A stretch of DNA of 64,000 bases from Umbelopsis isabellina (taxonomy: Eukaryota; Mucoromycota; Umbelopsidomycetes; Umbelopsidales; Umbelopsidaceae). The notes beneath the pieces were generated by a model that did no database searches, was not told where the DNA came from, and saw only the letters and a program-made list of their open reading frames with translations. Below are positions 24,256 through 36,900 of this stretch, piece after piece; the stretch's first letter is position 1, and the number at the start of each line of letters is the position of its first letter. The position numbers and the translations under genes were made by a program. Location: the NCBI GenBank assembly GCA_016758905.1, contig JAEPQZ010000004.1, positions 1,116,001 to 1,180,000 on the forward strand, given 5' to 3'.

Positions 24256-27200
24256 TCAGAGCTCATCTCGAGAAGGATCTTGGTTTATAGGAGGGACTTC
24301 GTTTCCTACAGCATCCAAAACATCCATAAGATCTTCAGGATTGAGGTCGGACTTTGGTGCGTTTTGTTCGGGAGCATTTTCACCATCCTGTACGGACTCT
24401 TGCTCTTGAGTGTTCTCCTCTGACTTCGAATCTGTGGTTGTCTTAGTATGTTGACTTAATTTCTTTTGGAAAGCAGCGACTTCCTTGTCATATTTTTCCC
24501 ATTCTGGCACTTGGCGACGAGCTCTGTCAAGCTTGGGCTCCTTTGTCAAGGGATTGTTACACTATGTGACAAATGCAACAATAGCGAAATGCAACATGTT
24601 AAAGGTAAGGTTTAGAGGGCGGGAAGTTTCATTGTTCTACAAACTTTAATGACTTACCAAATCAATCGTCTTTGCCTTTTTCAAGCTTTCATCGCTGCAC
24701 CATGTCTCACACCAAAGCCATTCCTGAGGAAGCGAGAAAATTGGAACTTCATGCTGCATATTGTTGGGCAAGTCTTGATCGAGATTTGCCAGAGAATTAG
24801 GGTCAGCACTCAATTGCTGATACTGGGCGCGAAGTCGATCTCCAGCGGCTAACTGGCGGAACCGAACCAAATCTACAACGTACAATGCACTGGTGTAACA
24901 AGTTAGCATATGTGGCGGTTGCTCCATGAACATGTTAAAAAGAGTAGATACCTTATATGATAGGGACGATCACGTAAATGTTCTTTCCAATAACCCTGAT
25001 TCCAAAAGCGGAAACCATCCATTTCTCGTCTATCGTTACAGAAAGGAGTGTAACCATATGGAGCTCCTTGTAGATCCATATCAACTAGTTCCTTCAAATC
25101 AGTTCTGACAATCTAAATGCTCATATAAGTTTGCTATAGTATGTTGCTGTTTTGCTGAACTATTGTACGTACCTGATCGGCATCCACAAAAATAACCTTA
25201 TCCAAGTTCAGCGGGAAAAGAACGTCGAGGAACAGGATTTTGTATCTATATGTCTGTTAGTACCTCATATTAATTACAAACCAACAACGCCAGCTTTACA
25301 TACCCCCAAATGGTTCGCTGTCTTTCCGTTTGCGATCTTAACCATGATGGCCACTTGTAGGTAACAAATTCATACTTAAACCCAAACTCTTTGGCCATTT
25401 CAGGAATTAGATCCTAATAACAACATTGGGCTTAATGGCTTATTCCCCAGCAGATGAGCTGACCTCAAGTTTTTACATGAACATACCTTGAATTTTGGAG
25501 ATAAAAAGTTTTCAATGAACCAGAATTTCACTGAGCTTTTGGTGTGCTCAAGAACAGAAAGAATCATAATAGAGAGGAAGCGCTCATACAAGTGACCAGA
25601 AGCGACTGAAAAGATGTTGATTTCAGCATGAGCTATATCGCTCTCGCTAAGGTCGTTGGAAGATTTGGAATTGAAGATTCTTGCAAAAAGATTAGTAGCT
25701 TGTATGGTATAAAAAATATATTTGTATAATGTGGACTTACTTATTCTTGAAAAAGCTCCATGTACCTTCATTGTCATCGTTGCTAGTAGCATCACTACTT
25801 ACACCCGTGTTCAATACATCCTCCTGCTCCTTTCCTTTATATTTTTTTACTCGAGGATATATGGTAGCTCCCTCGAAGGTGAGGAGTGCTATACTGTTAC
25901 CGGATTCGTTGACAGTAGGGCTGAGCCAACCTTCAGTTCCAACACTTTCAAGTTGATATATTTCCTGAGACCGTCCATCTCTCAATGACAGTTGCCAAAC
26001 ACCAGGATTGGCTTTAAGTTGGAAGTAGCCCAAATTGGCCATGACAATGGTATCAGTCATGTTTGGCGAATTGTTCGATCCCAGTACAAATTGCAGTCCT
26101 CTTGGGGGTCCTTGACTGCTCATGTCTCGACAATGTCCGTCTATGAGGATATACTCGAGCTCGAAAATAGCAGAAACTCCGTTGATCTTTTGTGACTTAT
26201 CAATGGATTTCAACAAGATATTATCTAAATCATAATTAGCCACTTTCGGTGAGATATGCCAAGACTTGATTTCCTCAGTGCCCAATGTGTACAATGGATC
26301 TTCTGGAAGATTTGCGAAATAGGCAGTTGGGTGTTCAATTTCACCTTGTTCATCAAAGTGAAGTTCATTATCCATGACATAGCGATAGAAGCGTTTCAAT
26401 GGTAATGCTGTCAGCTGTTGAATAGGATTCAAATATATTTCGATGTGCACACCTTCCAGATGTGAAAGAGTCTCCAAAACAGCTGACCATTTTTGTGCAT
26501 TTTCACTGGCAGGATCAAGAATAACACCAAACTGGTAGGTGGCATTATTGACATCACCAGATGCAATTCGGCAGTAGTCACCACTCAATTTACGGTAAAC
26601 TCTGTTTCGTCCACCCCGTTGTTGTACAAATATAGTAAAGTCCTCGGTAAGATCTGCCCTAGTAATAACAGAGGTCAACTGCATGACCTTTTCAGGAGTC
26701 AAAGAGATATTGAGCTTTTCCTCCTTCTGCTCTTGCAATTCCTGGAAGGCGGTTATAACTGGAAGAATGCGTTTCTTCCATTCATGAGAAATCAGCAACT
26801 CAAAGTCTTCTTTGCCAAATGAGTAACCAGACGGAATTGGTCCAACAATTCTTCCGTTGACCACAACACCATTGAAATATTTGTCAAGGCCGCTGTCTTG
26901 AAGCTTATTGTAGAGGTTATTCCAGTCTTTGATATGACCACCTGTTATCATTTCAACAATAGGTGCACCGGCAGCGTAAGCTTTAATTTGATCGATCAGC
27001 TTGATGTGTTCTTCGGGCTGCAATGCAGAAGTAAAGGTATTTCTCAGGTCCTGTATGGAGATTTTGGATTCGTACAGAGCTTGATAGATGATATTCGAGA
27101 ATTTGGTTCCACTTTCAGGGTGAGTTATTTGTGAATTATGGTCAGCAATCAGGTTTGGATTATGAATAATGCTGACTCGTACATTGGGATCGGCAATGGC

Positions 27201-29940
27201 AATTTCTAAAGCAGAAACAACCAATTTGATGCCTTCATAGGTATCCAAATTAGAAACCACCCATACAGACACATTTGCATTCTGCGTAATGTCGTCTTGT
27301 GCAGTGTAACGCAAATTTTCTAATATGTCGCCAGCTTTCTCTAGCGCCATGACATTCAGTAAATTTGTATCCGACTCAATAACGTACAGGTTTCGTCTCT
27401 TCTGTACGTGAGGTTGAGAGAGCAAGTATTCATATATTTCGGTCTCTCCATCAATCTCACCAAAATAAAGCTAAAATCAATTACATTAGATAAAAATTAA
27501 TGAGCCAAGTCAATCCAAATCGCGGTAGCACTTACTTTGCGTGCAACTTGCTGCATTTGCTCACCAATGCCCATGTTTAAATGTTGAGTCCATGGCTGTG
27601 CAGAGTCATTAGTACATTATTTTGAAAAATCATTCGCCAGAAATGCGCGCGTACCTGATCGTCAGTAATAAGGTACAAATTGCCGTTAATAAAAATGGCT
27701 TGTTCGTCATTAGCAAATAAACCAAGTCGTTTTTGGTACTCTGTTGCTTCTTCAACATAAGCATTGTGACTACTGATAATACTGATGAACGAAGTTTCTT
27801 GCTCATCGTCGAAAGGTAAATCCTGCGCAATTACTTGAAAAGCATCCCGAATAGTATCGAAGCTGGCAGTTGGCTCCTCCTTGCTGCTTACGACACGCAA
27901 GACCTGATAATGGGACGCGTTGATATCAAAGCATTTCTCAATGACCCAACACATTCTTCATTGACATACCTCGTTCAAGAAGTCAAGTGCGATAGTCTGG
28001 CCAAACTCCTTGGTCAAATAGTGCAAACAGATTGCCATGACGGATTCTGAATAGGATGTAAGCTACAATTTTCCACACCCTTTCAAAATGTATCAAAACT
28101 CACCTGGATCCTCCTTGTTAGCGCCAAGCTTTGGTACTAGGCCGAAACGAATGGGGTATCCTTTTTGAATCATATCTTGCACCGCATTACTGATGCTGCT
28201 GATCGATTTGGGCTTGGAAAGATCCATTACAAAAAGAATATTGAAGATATTCTTACGAATAGTGCGTAGTTGACCTGGATAGGTCGGTTTCAAAAGCTTA
28301 TCATTAAGAGCGTTAGTCAATCTTCGTCAAGTACTGCGTACTCTCAAGTACTATAGTAATTATTTTACCTCAAACAGATTGTCAGGCCAATCGCTGTACC
28401 GCTCGTCGGTTTCAATGTCGTTCCACCAGATTACGATATCTTCGGCTTCGGAGTCATCTCGAACATCATAGACATCGTCTGAACTTTCAGACCCACCTTT
28501 TTGCGTTGACAGTATTGCGTGACTCAACAATTCTATAGAGTCAGACGACGAGATCCCGATTTTGTTCAAAACCTTGAGAAGCAGTCGCTCTTTCTTCATA
28601 GCCTTAAGCAACCTAAGGTAAAGGTTATTATCTCTATACAGACGCTTAGAGGAGATTAGGCACAAGTACTCACGAGAAAGGATCAACTTGATCTGGATCT
28701 ATGCTTAAACCGTTGAGCCACATAGCATTCACACCAGGTTGGACTCCAAAAGCCTGGTTCGAAGATATTTCATGCTTCAAAGTCTCATTGATTTCCACAT
28801 CTGTGAGGCTATTTGCATACTTGGGGAAGTCTTGAGAGAGCAGTTTCAATGTTGAAAGTGGGTTTTCGCTATCCAATATGAACTGTGCTGCCTGCAATCC
28901 CAAATCTAATAATCATAACATATCGTGTAAGCTCAAATAATCGACCTATCAGTCAAGCCGTGAGTATTAAATTTGTTACCTTTGATTTGTGTGGGAGTTA
29001 ACGGTTCCATGGTGATTTTTTCTGAAGCGCCAAAAAGATTCCTTTCTATCTGCTTGCCAAAATTGATTACTTTTTGTTTCACGTTGGAATCATCTTCTTT
29101 ATCGTCTTGATGGCGATCATCGATAACCAGATAGTCTGTGTTTTTCAGAGCCAATTCAATACCATAACCAGATAGTGCGACTGGATCTGTGTGATGAACT
29201 CCAGGCTTGTAGCGAACAAGATAAGTCACTTTGTCCTCCGATGCCGCTTCGTACAAGAAATTATGTAGTTCAGCAAATGCCGTGGTCATGACATCACCAT
29301 ACAATATGGCTGTTTTGATCCCTGGAGCAGAGCTGCTCAACACATGGTCAAATGGAAGAGGTTGGAAAGACTGAAGATCTTGATTAGACTTGCTAGAGGT
29401 CATAACTTGTTTCAGCTTCTTCACACTGCAAAATTGTTGATTTTCAAACTCTACCCAACTGTCGCATTGTTCGAAGGCTGACTGGCTATTGTTCATACGA
29501 GGTACGACAACGTTGGAGTAGTAATGATGGTGTGACTCTACTCTCGGGGCAGTCAGTCTCAAAGACAACCCGAGTTTGGTGACAGCAACCAAATCAGATG
29601 GAAGGTAATGCTTTCGTTCAATCACATCAAACGCCTGTTCGTACAGTTGTCGAGGGTTTTTGGATTTGGGTACCAAACCGACCAAATCCGTCAATAAATG
29701 GAAATAAGATGAGCTGTTATGAGATGAAACATGCTCTCTGTAGAACGATAATCATTAGAACTTTGGGTTAGAGAACAATAGCATAGACAGAGTAAATACT
29801 TACAGAATCTCTAAGCCCAGATTCGAAGTAGTCCATGGAGCCTGCACCTCAATCTGTACAGGTGGAGATACCTCCTCTTCCGCAAAAGCTGACTGCAGAA
29901 TCGCAGCTGTGCAAATCGACAGCAGACCTAATTTAACCAT
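24256..29940 (-). CDS. UDP-glucose:glycoprotein glucosyltransferase
   Basis: ER folding sensor that reglucosylates misfolded N-glycoproteins for the calnexin cycle. Starts with a signal peptide ([20 protein letters not shown]) and ends with the retrieval signal RDEL. Fifteen exons: 29804-29940, 28980-29737, 28674-28905, 28369-28612, 28104-28296, 27970-28046, 27655-27903, about 27541-27597, 25741-27470, 25487-25679, 25304-25413, 25173-25245, 24952-25112, 24658-24889, 24256-24561; about 1,580 residues. The N-terminal two thirds are the thioredoxin-like and beta-sandwich folds. The C-terminal GT24 domain shows [29 protein letters not shown], the DxD motif [24 protein letters not shown] and LDQDLPNNM. 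Exon 8 to 9 joins out of frame if the GTAAGT donor is used (see findings). Confidence 0.93.
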
Positions 29941-30481
29941 CAGTCTACTAGGTCGAGTTGAAGAGAGCAACAAGTCGTGGCGCGAGAGTGAAGCGTTTGA
30001 TTTTTTAAGCACCGCTGTGCTATTCTTTGGCCACATACAATTTTCACTTTCAGTACAATTGCCATATTTAGGATTAGCCAACTCTGTAGCTTGAAGAGAA
30101 GTTACAACCAAGTTCGAAGCATGGCATTTGTTATTTAGTTCTTTCCACTGAAGGCATTTTATTGGTATAATACGTGCATACCCTACGTGTGTCAGTCGAA
30201 GCGTGTCAGTCGAAGCAGCGGTACAGCCACCGATGACATCGTCATAGTAAGTAAAAACAAGCGCGTCTGAAACACTCATTTTATATGTAACTTATTATCT
30301 TGTAATATATCCCGGCTATGTATTTATCAAGCAGAGCTTCTGTGACGCGATATGTCAAGCCAGATAGCCCTTCTCTGTTGACGCGAGGAAACACAAATAT
30401 AGTCGGAGTTGTAAAATATAAAGCATCCAAAAGTTTAACCAAATTGACAACCTTGAAGCTGTAACATTCACCGCTGAACAT
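29941..30481. promoter_or_regulatory. Divergent UGGT / PRMT4 promoter
   Basis: 541-bp region between two divergent ATGs, without a supportable gene. It holds a 14-bp perfect tandem repeat, listed separately. Confidence 0.5.
30188..30215. repeat. 14-bp tandem repeat, two copies
   Basis: GTGTCAGTCGAAGC occurs twice head to tail in the UGGT/PRMT4 divergent promoter. Confidence 0.7.
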
Positions 30482-32147
30482 ATGTCGACAGCCAATTTAG
30501 AATCACCCTCGGTCGACCAGCGTGATCCTCAGTATTTTGGGTACTATGCCCAACTGCAGCATCAGGTTTGTATTTTTGACAGAATCAACGTTACATCGGG
30601 CAAACCACTGAGATCGATCGCTTTAGCAAAATATGCTGCAAGACACTGTCAGAACCTCGACCTATCGCTCGGCCATTCTTCTCAATGGAGCTACATGCTT
30701 CAAAGATAAACTTGTTATGGATGTCGGTGCAGGCTCTGGAGTTTTGTCGTACTTTGCAGCTCAAGCAGGTGCCAGTCGCGTATATGCTGTAGAAGCTTCT
30801 GATATGGCCAAGAAAATGCAAAAATTGGTCAACGCTGCCGAAGATCCATTTAGCAAAAATGCGTTCATGAAAGGGAAGATTGAGGTCATCAATGGTATAT
30901 ATCTCGATACAAATGAATGATATGATGCTATCTGTTCGCTGTTAATATTGATCGCTCTTTTTTGCTTACAGCTAAAATTGAGCAACCCAACCTTCCCATC
31001 CCAAAAGTTGACACAATTGTTTCCGAGCCTATTGGAGTTTTACTATTTCACGAGAGAATGGTGAGTAACATTTTTAATAGAGATCTGTTTCTCAAGCGTC
31101 ATGACATGATGCTAATGCTTAGATAGCTTGAGAGTTTCATACATGCTCGAGACGTATACTTAAAACCTGGTGGTGCTATGTTCCCGTCCAAGGGAGTCAT
31201 TCGTTTGGCTCCCTTCACAGATGCTGGTCTGTGGACAGAAACTATTACTAAAGCTCGTTTCTGGTGAGTAGAATTCAGTAATAGCATCAAGAAATTATAA
31301 TGGTTCTGACTATTCGTTGGCAGGCAACAAGACTCATTTTATGGGATTGATTTAAGTTCATTATACACAGATGCTAAAGAAGAGCTATTTGGTAGGAAAT
31401 TTTACAATGTTGCTTTTATTCTAAGTTGTGATGCTGATTTGCTGTCTAGGAATGCCTGTTGTTGGCCATTTTGACCCTGATAGTCTCATTTCAACTCCAT
31501 CTGCCTTTGATGGTTTTGATGTTGATTTTTCCACTGTAACTGTGGAAGAATTATTAGATTTGACCATCCCGTTCAATTTTGTTGCTAGTTACACCGGCAT
31601 CATGCATGGCGTAGCTGGTTGGTTTGATCTAGGGTTCGCACCACCACCATATGATCAACCAACCGACCTCAATGATATGAATGTGCCGAGCACAGCTGTT
31701 GAAATGTCCACAGGACCACACGCCGAGCGAACCCATTGGCAACAAGTCCGCTTCTTATTTAGAGAACCACTGGCTGTTAATGCTAACCAAAACATTCGAG
31801 GATACATGCGTTGCATTGTCAACGACATGCGCAGCTACACAATATATGTCGAAGCTGTTGTTGGCGACGACGACTCAGTAGTCAGTCTAAGTGACCCCGC
31901 CACGATTGCGAAAGACCGCAAGTTTGTAGACGATTCTTCGTACATCCATCCTCTACGCAGACGCGGTATGTGGGAACTTCAAGAACAGACATATAACTAC
32001 TCTTACAACCCAGGCTTTGGGCAGCCACAAACAAAACCCGAGTATCTTTGCCTGTATGAGCCCCAGGAGACTACTGCTATCGACATGGAAGGCACCACCC
32101 CGCTGCCCGAGGTGACCAACCCAGACTTTCTCAACTTTGTAAACTAG
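30482..32147 (+). CDS. Type I protein arginine methyltransferase, CARM1/PRMT4-like
   Basis: Transfers methyl groups from AdoMet to arginines of histones and RNA-processing factors, giving asymmetric dimethylarginine. Six exons (30482-30565, 30627-30894, 30972-31060, 31127-31263, 31324-31391, 31450-32147) give 447 residues. Motifs in order: [18 protein letters not shown], AdoMet loop [19 protein letters not shown], acidic VEAS, double-E loop [13 protein letters not shown] (first Glu in SEP, second in HERM), [22 protein letters not shown], and the THW loop in [12 protein letters not shown]. The order and the HERMLESF and THWQQVR blocks resemble CARM1 more than PRMT1. A short Pro/Thr tail follows; no N-terminal PH-like CARM1 domain is present. 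Confidence 0.92.
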
Positions 32148-32273
32148 ATGTCATGCCATCATAGGCATATGCCAACAGATTTATTTCTCATCTTTCAAAT
32201 ATTCATTTCTTCCCATTCTCATTATCCAAATCATTAATGATTACACTGTGAGCGCTGACTGAGCGACCCCATA

Positions 32274-33808
32274 TCATCTCCATCGTCCAGATTCGGAATA
32301 ACCATATGGTGGCCTTGGAGGTGCCTGTTGTGGTGCATGTGGTGGAGGTCCTTGCTGTGGGTAATTGGATGATCCAGAAGTGCTTTGTGTATGACTGATA
32401 TGTGATGGCGGCGGTCTATTTGAATAATAGTCTGGAGTCGTTTGTGGTGCCTGAGGTGGTTGAGGTGGCTGAGCAGTGTGCATATATGATCCAGGAGATG
32501 GAGCAGGCGCATTTGAAGCATATCCATTAGTTGCGAAAGATGGTGCAGAGACATATCCAGGTTGGGATGGAGGTGGTGGTGCTATTTGCTGATTATGCTG
32601 TTGTTGAGCATAAGATGGTGCAACTGGATTTTGCTGCTGGTAAGGCGATTTATATTGATAGCTGGATGGCGTCGCTGGAGCATTTGCTGAAGTTGGTGCT
32701 GCAGCTTGTGGGTATGATGATCCTGCTTGTCTTTGAGTTGATGGGGAGACTGGCTTTGGTGAATTAATTTTCGCAGTCGGTGTGGACGTGCCTTTGGAAT
32801 CTCCTAGAAATTCGGCTAGATAGTTCATCAGCGTTAAGGTCTCAGTGAGCAAACATATATTAAGAGACTCACCCATGTCGTTCGTTGACAATCGTTTATA
32901 TGTAGCTGGCTCCTCTTGAGCTAGGAAATCTTGGTGTTAGGATCCTGTGCTTTACGCAAAGGTTAATGTCAGGATACAATAGATTGAATACCTTGGTCCC
33001 CGCCGTTCTGATGATCATTTGAAGGCTTGATCGCGTCGAGACTACCTATCAAAGTATCCAATACACCTCGCATACCGAGAAGTTCATCCTTCAGTCTCAC
33101 AATATCAGCCGAACTCAAGCTTTGTTGACAAGTTTGATTCCACAAGTCACAAGGTGGTGGATGATTTTCCTACGTTGTCCGGTTTGTTAGTTTATATATT
33201 AGCTGACCGTTCCGTTCTTGATATTGCAAAAACCTACTTTGTCGTATACTGTCACTTTAAGTACTCTACTTTGTGATATTGCATGTATTATATCCATATC
33301 ATCTAATGCAATATGAACAGTTTATATCAAAAGGTTTAGTCCACGCTATAGTATGCAAGCTGACTTACCGGCCAAAACCACCAGATCCCCATCTATAGTA
33401 GGTCAAGAATTAATCAAGAGCTCATTAATAAAGTTAATCACCTTTCCTTCATAAATCTTTACCTTCGTCTGTATATCTGAGTATGATATTTTCAACATTG
33501 GATATCTTGTGGGCAAAAAGTCTATGGATCATCAAGCACAGCTCATCATGCGTGGGTGTTTGATTGATAGATACTCGTCGTATCTCGTTGCCGCATATAT
33601 CTACAAGAGTAAATTATTATAATGGCCTATCATTGCATTGGCAGTTTGCGTATGCGGAGCTTGAGACTAGACGCCCTTTTGCAGGTACCAAAGCACACCA
33701 CAAGTTTGAGGGTGAAGCAAAATATAACGAGACATAGACTTTCAACTTACATTTGACAGTAATGTCTCCTGTCACTATTTTACGGAGATTCTCGTAGTTG
33801 GTGGTCAT
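32274..33808 (-). CDS. PB1-domain protein, TFG-like
   Basis: Homologue of TFG, which scaffolds COPII vesicles at ER exit sites. Short exons assemble a PB1 domain: MTTNYENLRKIVTGDITVK, YICGNEIRRVSINQ, DELCLMIHRLFAHKISN, then the acidic OPCA stretch RYTDEDGDLVVLADDMDI and VLKVTVYD. A short helical segment follows (SSADIVRLKDELLGMRGVL, TFG-like coiled coil), then MAEFLGD and about 200 Pro/Gln/Tyr/Ala-rich residues with many PPP, YG and QQ repeats. The order PB1, coiled coil, P/Q-rich tail equals metazoan TFG. It converges on PRMT4 with a 126-bp gap. Family fairly sure; orthology to be tested. Confidence 0.85.
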
Positions 33809-33989
33809 TGAATGTCACGTCAAGTGGTATATATTGAACAAGATACAGACAACTGAATATGGTATATGAGGCGTGACTGTTGGATGCTGAGCTGTGATGA
33901 GACGTGTCTCATCTGCCAAATACCAATTTTTATACAAAGTTGATGTATTTTTGGATATAAACACTGACTGACATGATATCATCTATAAA

Positions 33990-36900
33990 CTATTTTACAC
34001 TTCGACGGCCTTTTGGATCCGAGTCATATGCTTCATGTCCTGGCTTGCGTTTGACATAAAGAATGCCGTTTCGTATTATGTTTTTGGCACATTGTGGATG
34101 TTCCTGCATGTTGATAATGATAGGCCAGTACCTTGGACTGTCGACTTTGATGCTCTTTATGAGACCAAAATCAGGCACCACAAGAGGAGCGACAACACTG
34201 ATATCTTTATGCTTGCGAGTCGACAATGAAACAGAAGGATCGTCATCAAACACTGTCAGAGTTAAGGGCAACTGACAAGGTTTATCGCTTTCAATCTCTC
34301 TGGGTATCAGCCAACGACACTCAAGCGCAAGCGCCCATAAATGTCGAAATGCTTGTAAGTGATACATATTGTCATCGGCAGCAGTTGGGAAGAAAGGGTA
34401 AAACGAGCACAACAACGTTGCAATGGCTAAGTTGGATGTACCCAAGGTATATTTCCCGCCACCGATGAATAATAAGCCGGAAGCCATATGAATTGCCATA
34501 TGACTGCCATAAGTGACATCTGGTCCTACGCGTTCATGTAGTACACTCAGTCGTTCATGTAATTCTTGATTTCCAGTGCCAGCCATCACCATTGCTGCAG
34601 CAGTGGCGACAATATCTCTGCATGCCTTCATCAAACTGCGTGTAATCTTCTGTTGGAAATTTGCCGCTAATAAAAACTTTCAGTAATTATCACATTGTAC
34701 TTCGGTATAAAGTCAATGCATACCTGATGATTGGCTTCTTTTGGCAAAGTAATCAAACTTTTCCAACAGGCATTTGAATGCTTTTTCGTTTCGTGAGCCG
34801 GCATATCGCAAACCAATACTCACGCAACAGCCGGTTATGATGTTACAAGCGGCTTGCTGCAAAACTTCCATGTCACAGTGAGATGCCCAGAATTCATCTG
34901 ATTCAACGACTTGATCGTTTAAAGCAGATTTGATAAATTCTGGTAATTGGTCGTTTATCCAGTTTTCGCTTGCTTTGATTTGACTCCACATGATCAGGTT
35001 TCTGCTAAGAACTCGTAGCAATAAGAAATCTGGTCGTATATAATCCAGCATCGGTAAGGTATCTGGAAGTCCTATCTTCTCAGCTACTCGAACATCTTCT
35101 GTCTTCAAATACATTAAACCAATAGCCACCATTGCTCCTGGTGCGGTAACGTCAAGATTGATGCGGCGACCGCTTCTATTGGTTTTCGAAGTGTGAATTC
35201 CAGTAGCATTAGGTAGTGCTAACTTCTCATCCATAAATCCGAATAGACTCTCCTTCATACCCAAATCCGCCAATCCAATCGCATTGTCACCCAGACCTAA
35301 AGTAATGAAACCAAGCGCAAACCCGGCGGTAAGGGAACGGCTTTCTGGATGATATTTGGTAGCTTGCTCAGGCAGGATATCATTGCTACGACCAATCTCC
35401 TCAACCATGACGGCCGCCATTCGACGATCACAAGAGCCCATGTACACCAGCCCGATACCTAGAATACATGTTGTCTGAGTCAAATGAGAGTGACCCAAGT
35501 CTGTTGAGTCCAGAGGCAAAAGCGAGGGGAGGTGCATCGACAACAGCTTTGTGACTTTGCCATCCCGGCTTCCACAATAAGCAGCCGCCACACCCAAAAT
35601 AAAGCCAGCAGACGCCAGATCGCAATTTTCAGTCAAGTATCTATACCAATCCACTAGAGGGAGGCGACGAAGATGACCAGTTAAACCTAGCGCTAGTAGA
35701 AATCCGCCATGTTCCGGATTTAGCTCTTCTGGCTTATTATATAATATCCAAGAACCATTTACAGGAACATCCGGAGCAATACGCATTCCCGCAGCAACGC
35801 CATTATGAAAAGATGGCCAATCAAGGTAATCTTTTGGAAGGGAGGCTGTATCGAATTGAACTACAGTTCGCATTGGTAACACCTTCGTTGTAAGAACAAG
35901 ACCAGGTATAGGGAACGCTTTTGTTGGATCTGGTGTGCAAGTGCCAAACGACAAGATACCACGGCCCAGTGCAAGAGCAAGCGTCCGATGGGACAAGTTA
36001 GTCAAATATGTCTGATGCTCAATTGCAAGATCTTCATCACTAAGAAATATGATAAACGATATACTCGAGGTTAGGCATACTGACTGGCAAAGACACTAAT
36101 AAAACTAGTATCGTTAATATACCTCATATCTGGGTGTTCTGGAACAGTTATTTCTGAAACTACAGATGAGTCCAACATATCTCTAAGATTTTCAATGAGA
36201 CCAGTGTGGCCAAATCGCATCATCTGTATGTTCTTTGAAGGGATCTCTTCATACTGTTGAGGTTTGTTTTCATTTTCAAACGCTAATGCCTCTTCTATGA
36301 TGGCATGTGTTGTTTTTCGACTATTTATCTGAAGAAGTCATATTAAAAAGTGATACACTAAACTCAATCTGAAAATCAATGATAGCTTACAGATTTCGCG
36401 CCAATGCCCATCTCGCTAATGAAAGTTGATTTTACGCCTTTCATCTGCTCAGCAATATCATTTCGTCCTGCGATAGCAAAAACGTCAGCCTCAATATGCT
36501 ATCAGTTATCACCGTTGCGAAACTGAACTTACCAATCAATAGATAGGCTTCCATCGGCCAATCTAATGGAGGCCGTAACATGTATGATTCAAGCAAATCG
36601 TAGAGTGGTTTGGATATCTCGGTCGGCAATTTAGCGAGATCAGACTGCCTGTAGTCTTCGGCGATGAGAAGCAATACCACAGAAGAAGAATCACGCAGAG
36701 GGTCACTGTAAGCATTAAAAAAGAGAGATAACTTCTGTATTGTCGGACAAAGTGATTTTTTTCGACGTGAAGGGTTGGCTACCATTCCGGGATATGGAAA
36801 TACGTCTTGAGGCATTAAGAAGGGTGGAAGTTGTCCTCGGCTGCTATCTACTCCCTGCAGTTGTTCATGAACCCAAGCAGTAAAATTAGGCGGAAAGTTC

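Noticed and set aside
24256-33808. A secretory-pathway gene cluster (UGGT, PRMT4, TFG)
   Set aside because: The genes are unlinked in regulation as far as sequence shows, and their neighbours are APC1 and THG1; proximity looks incidental.
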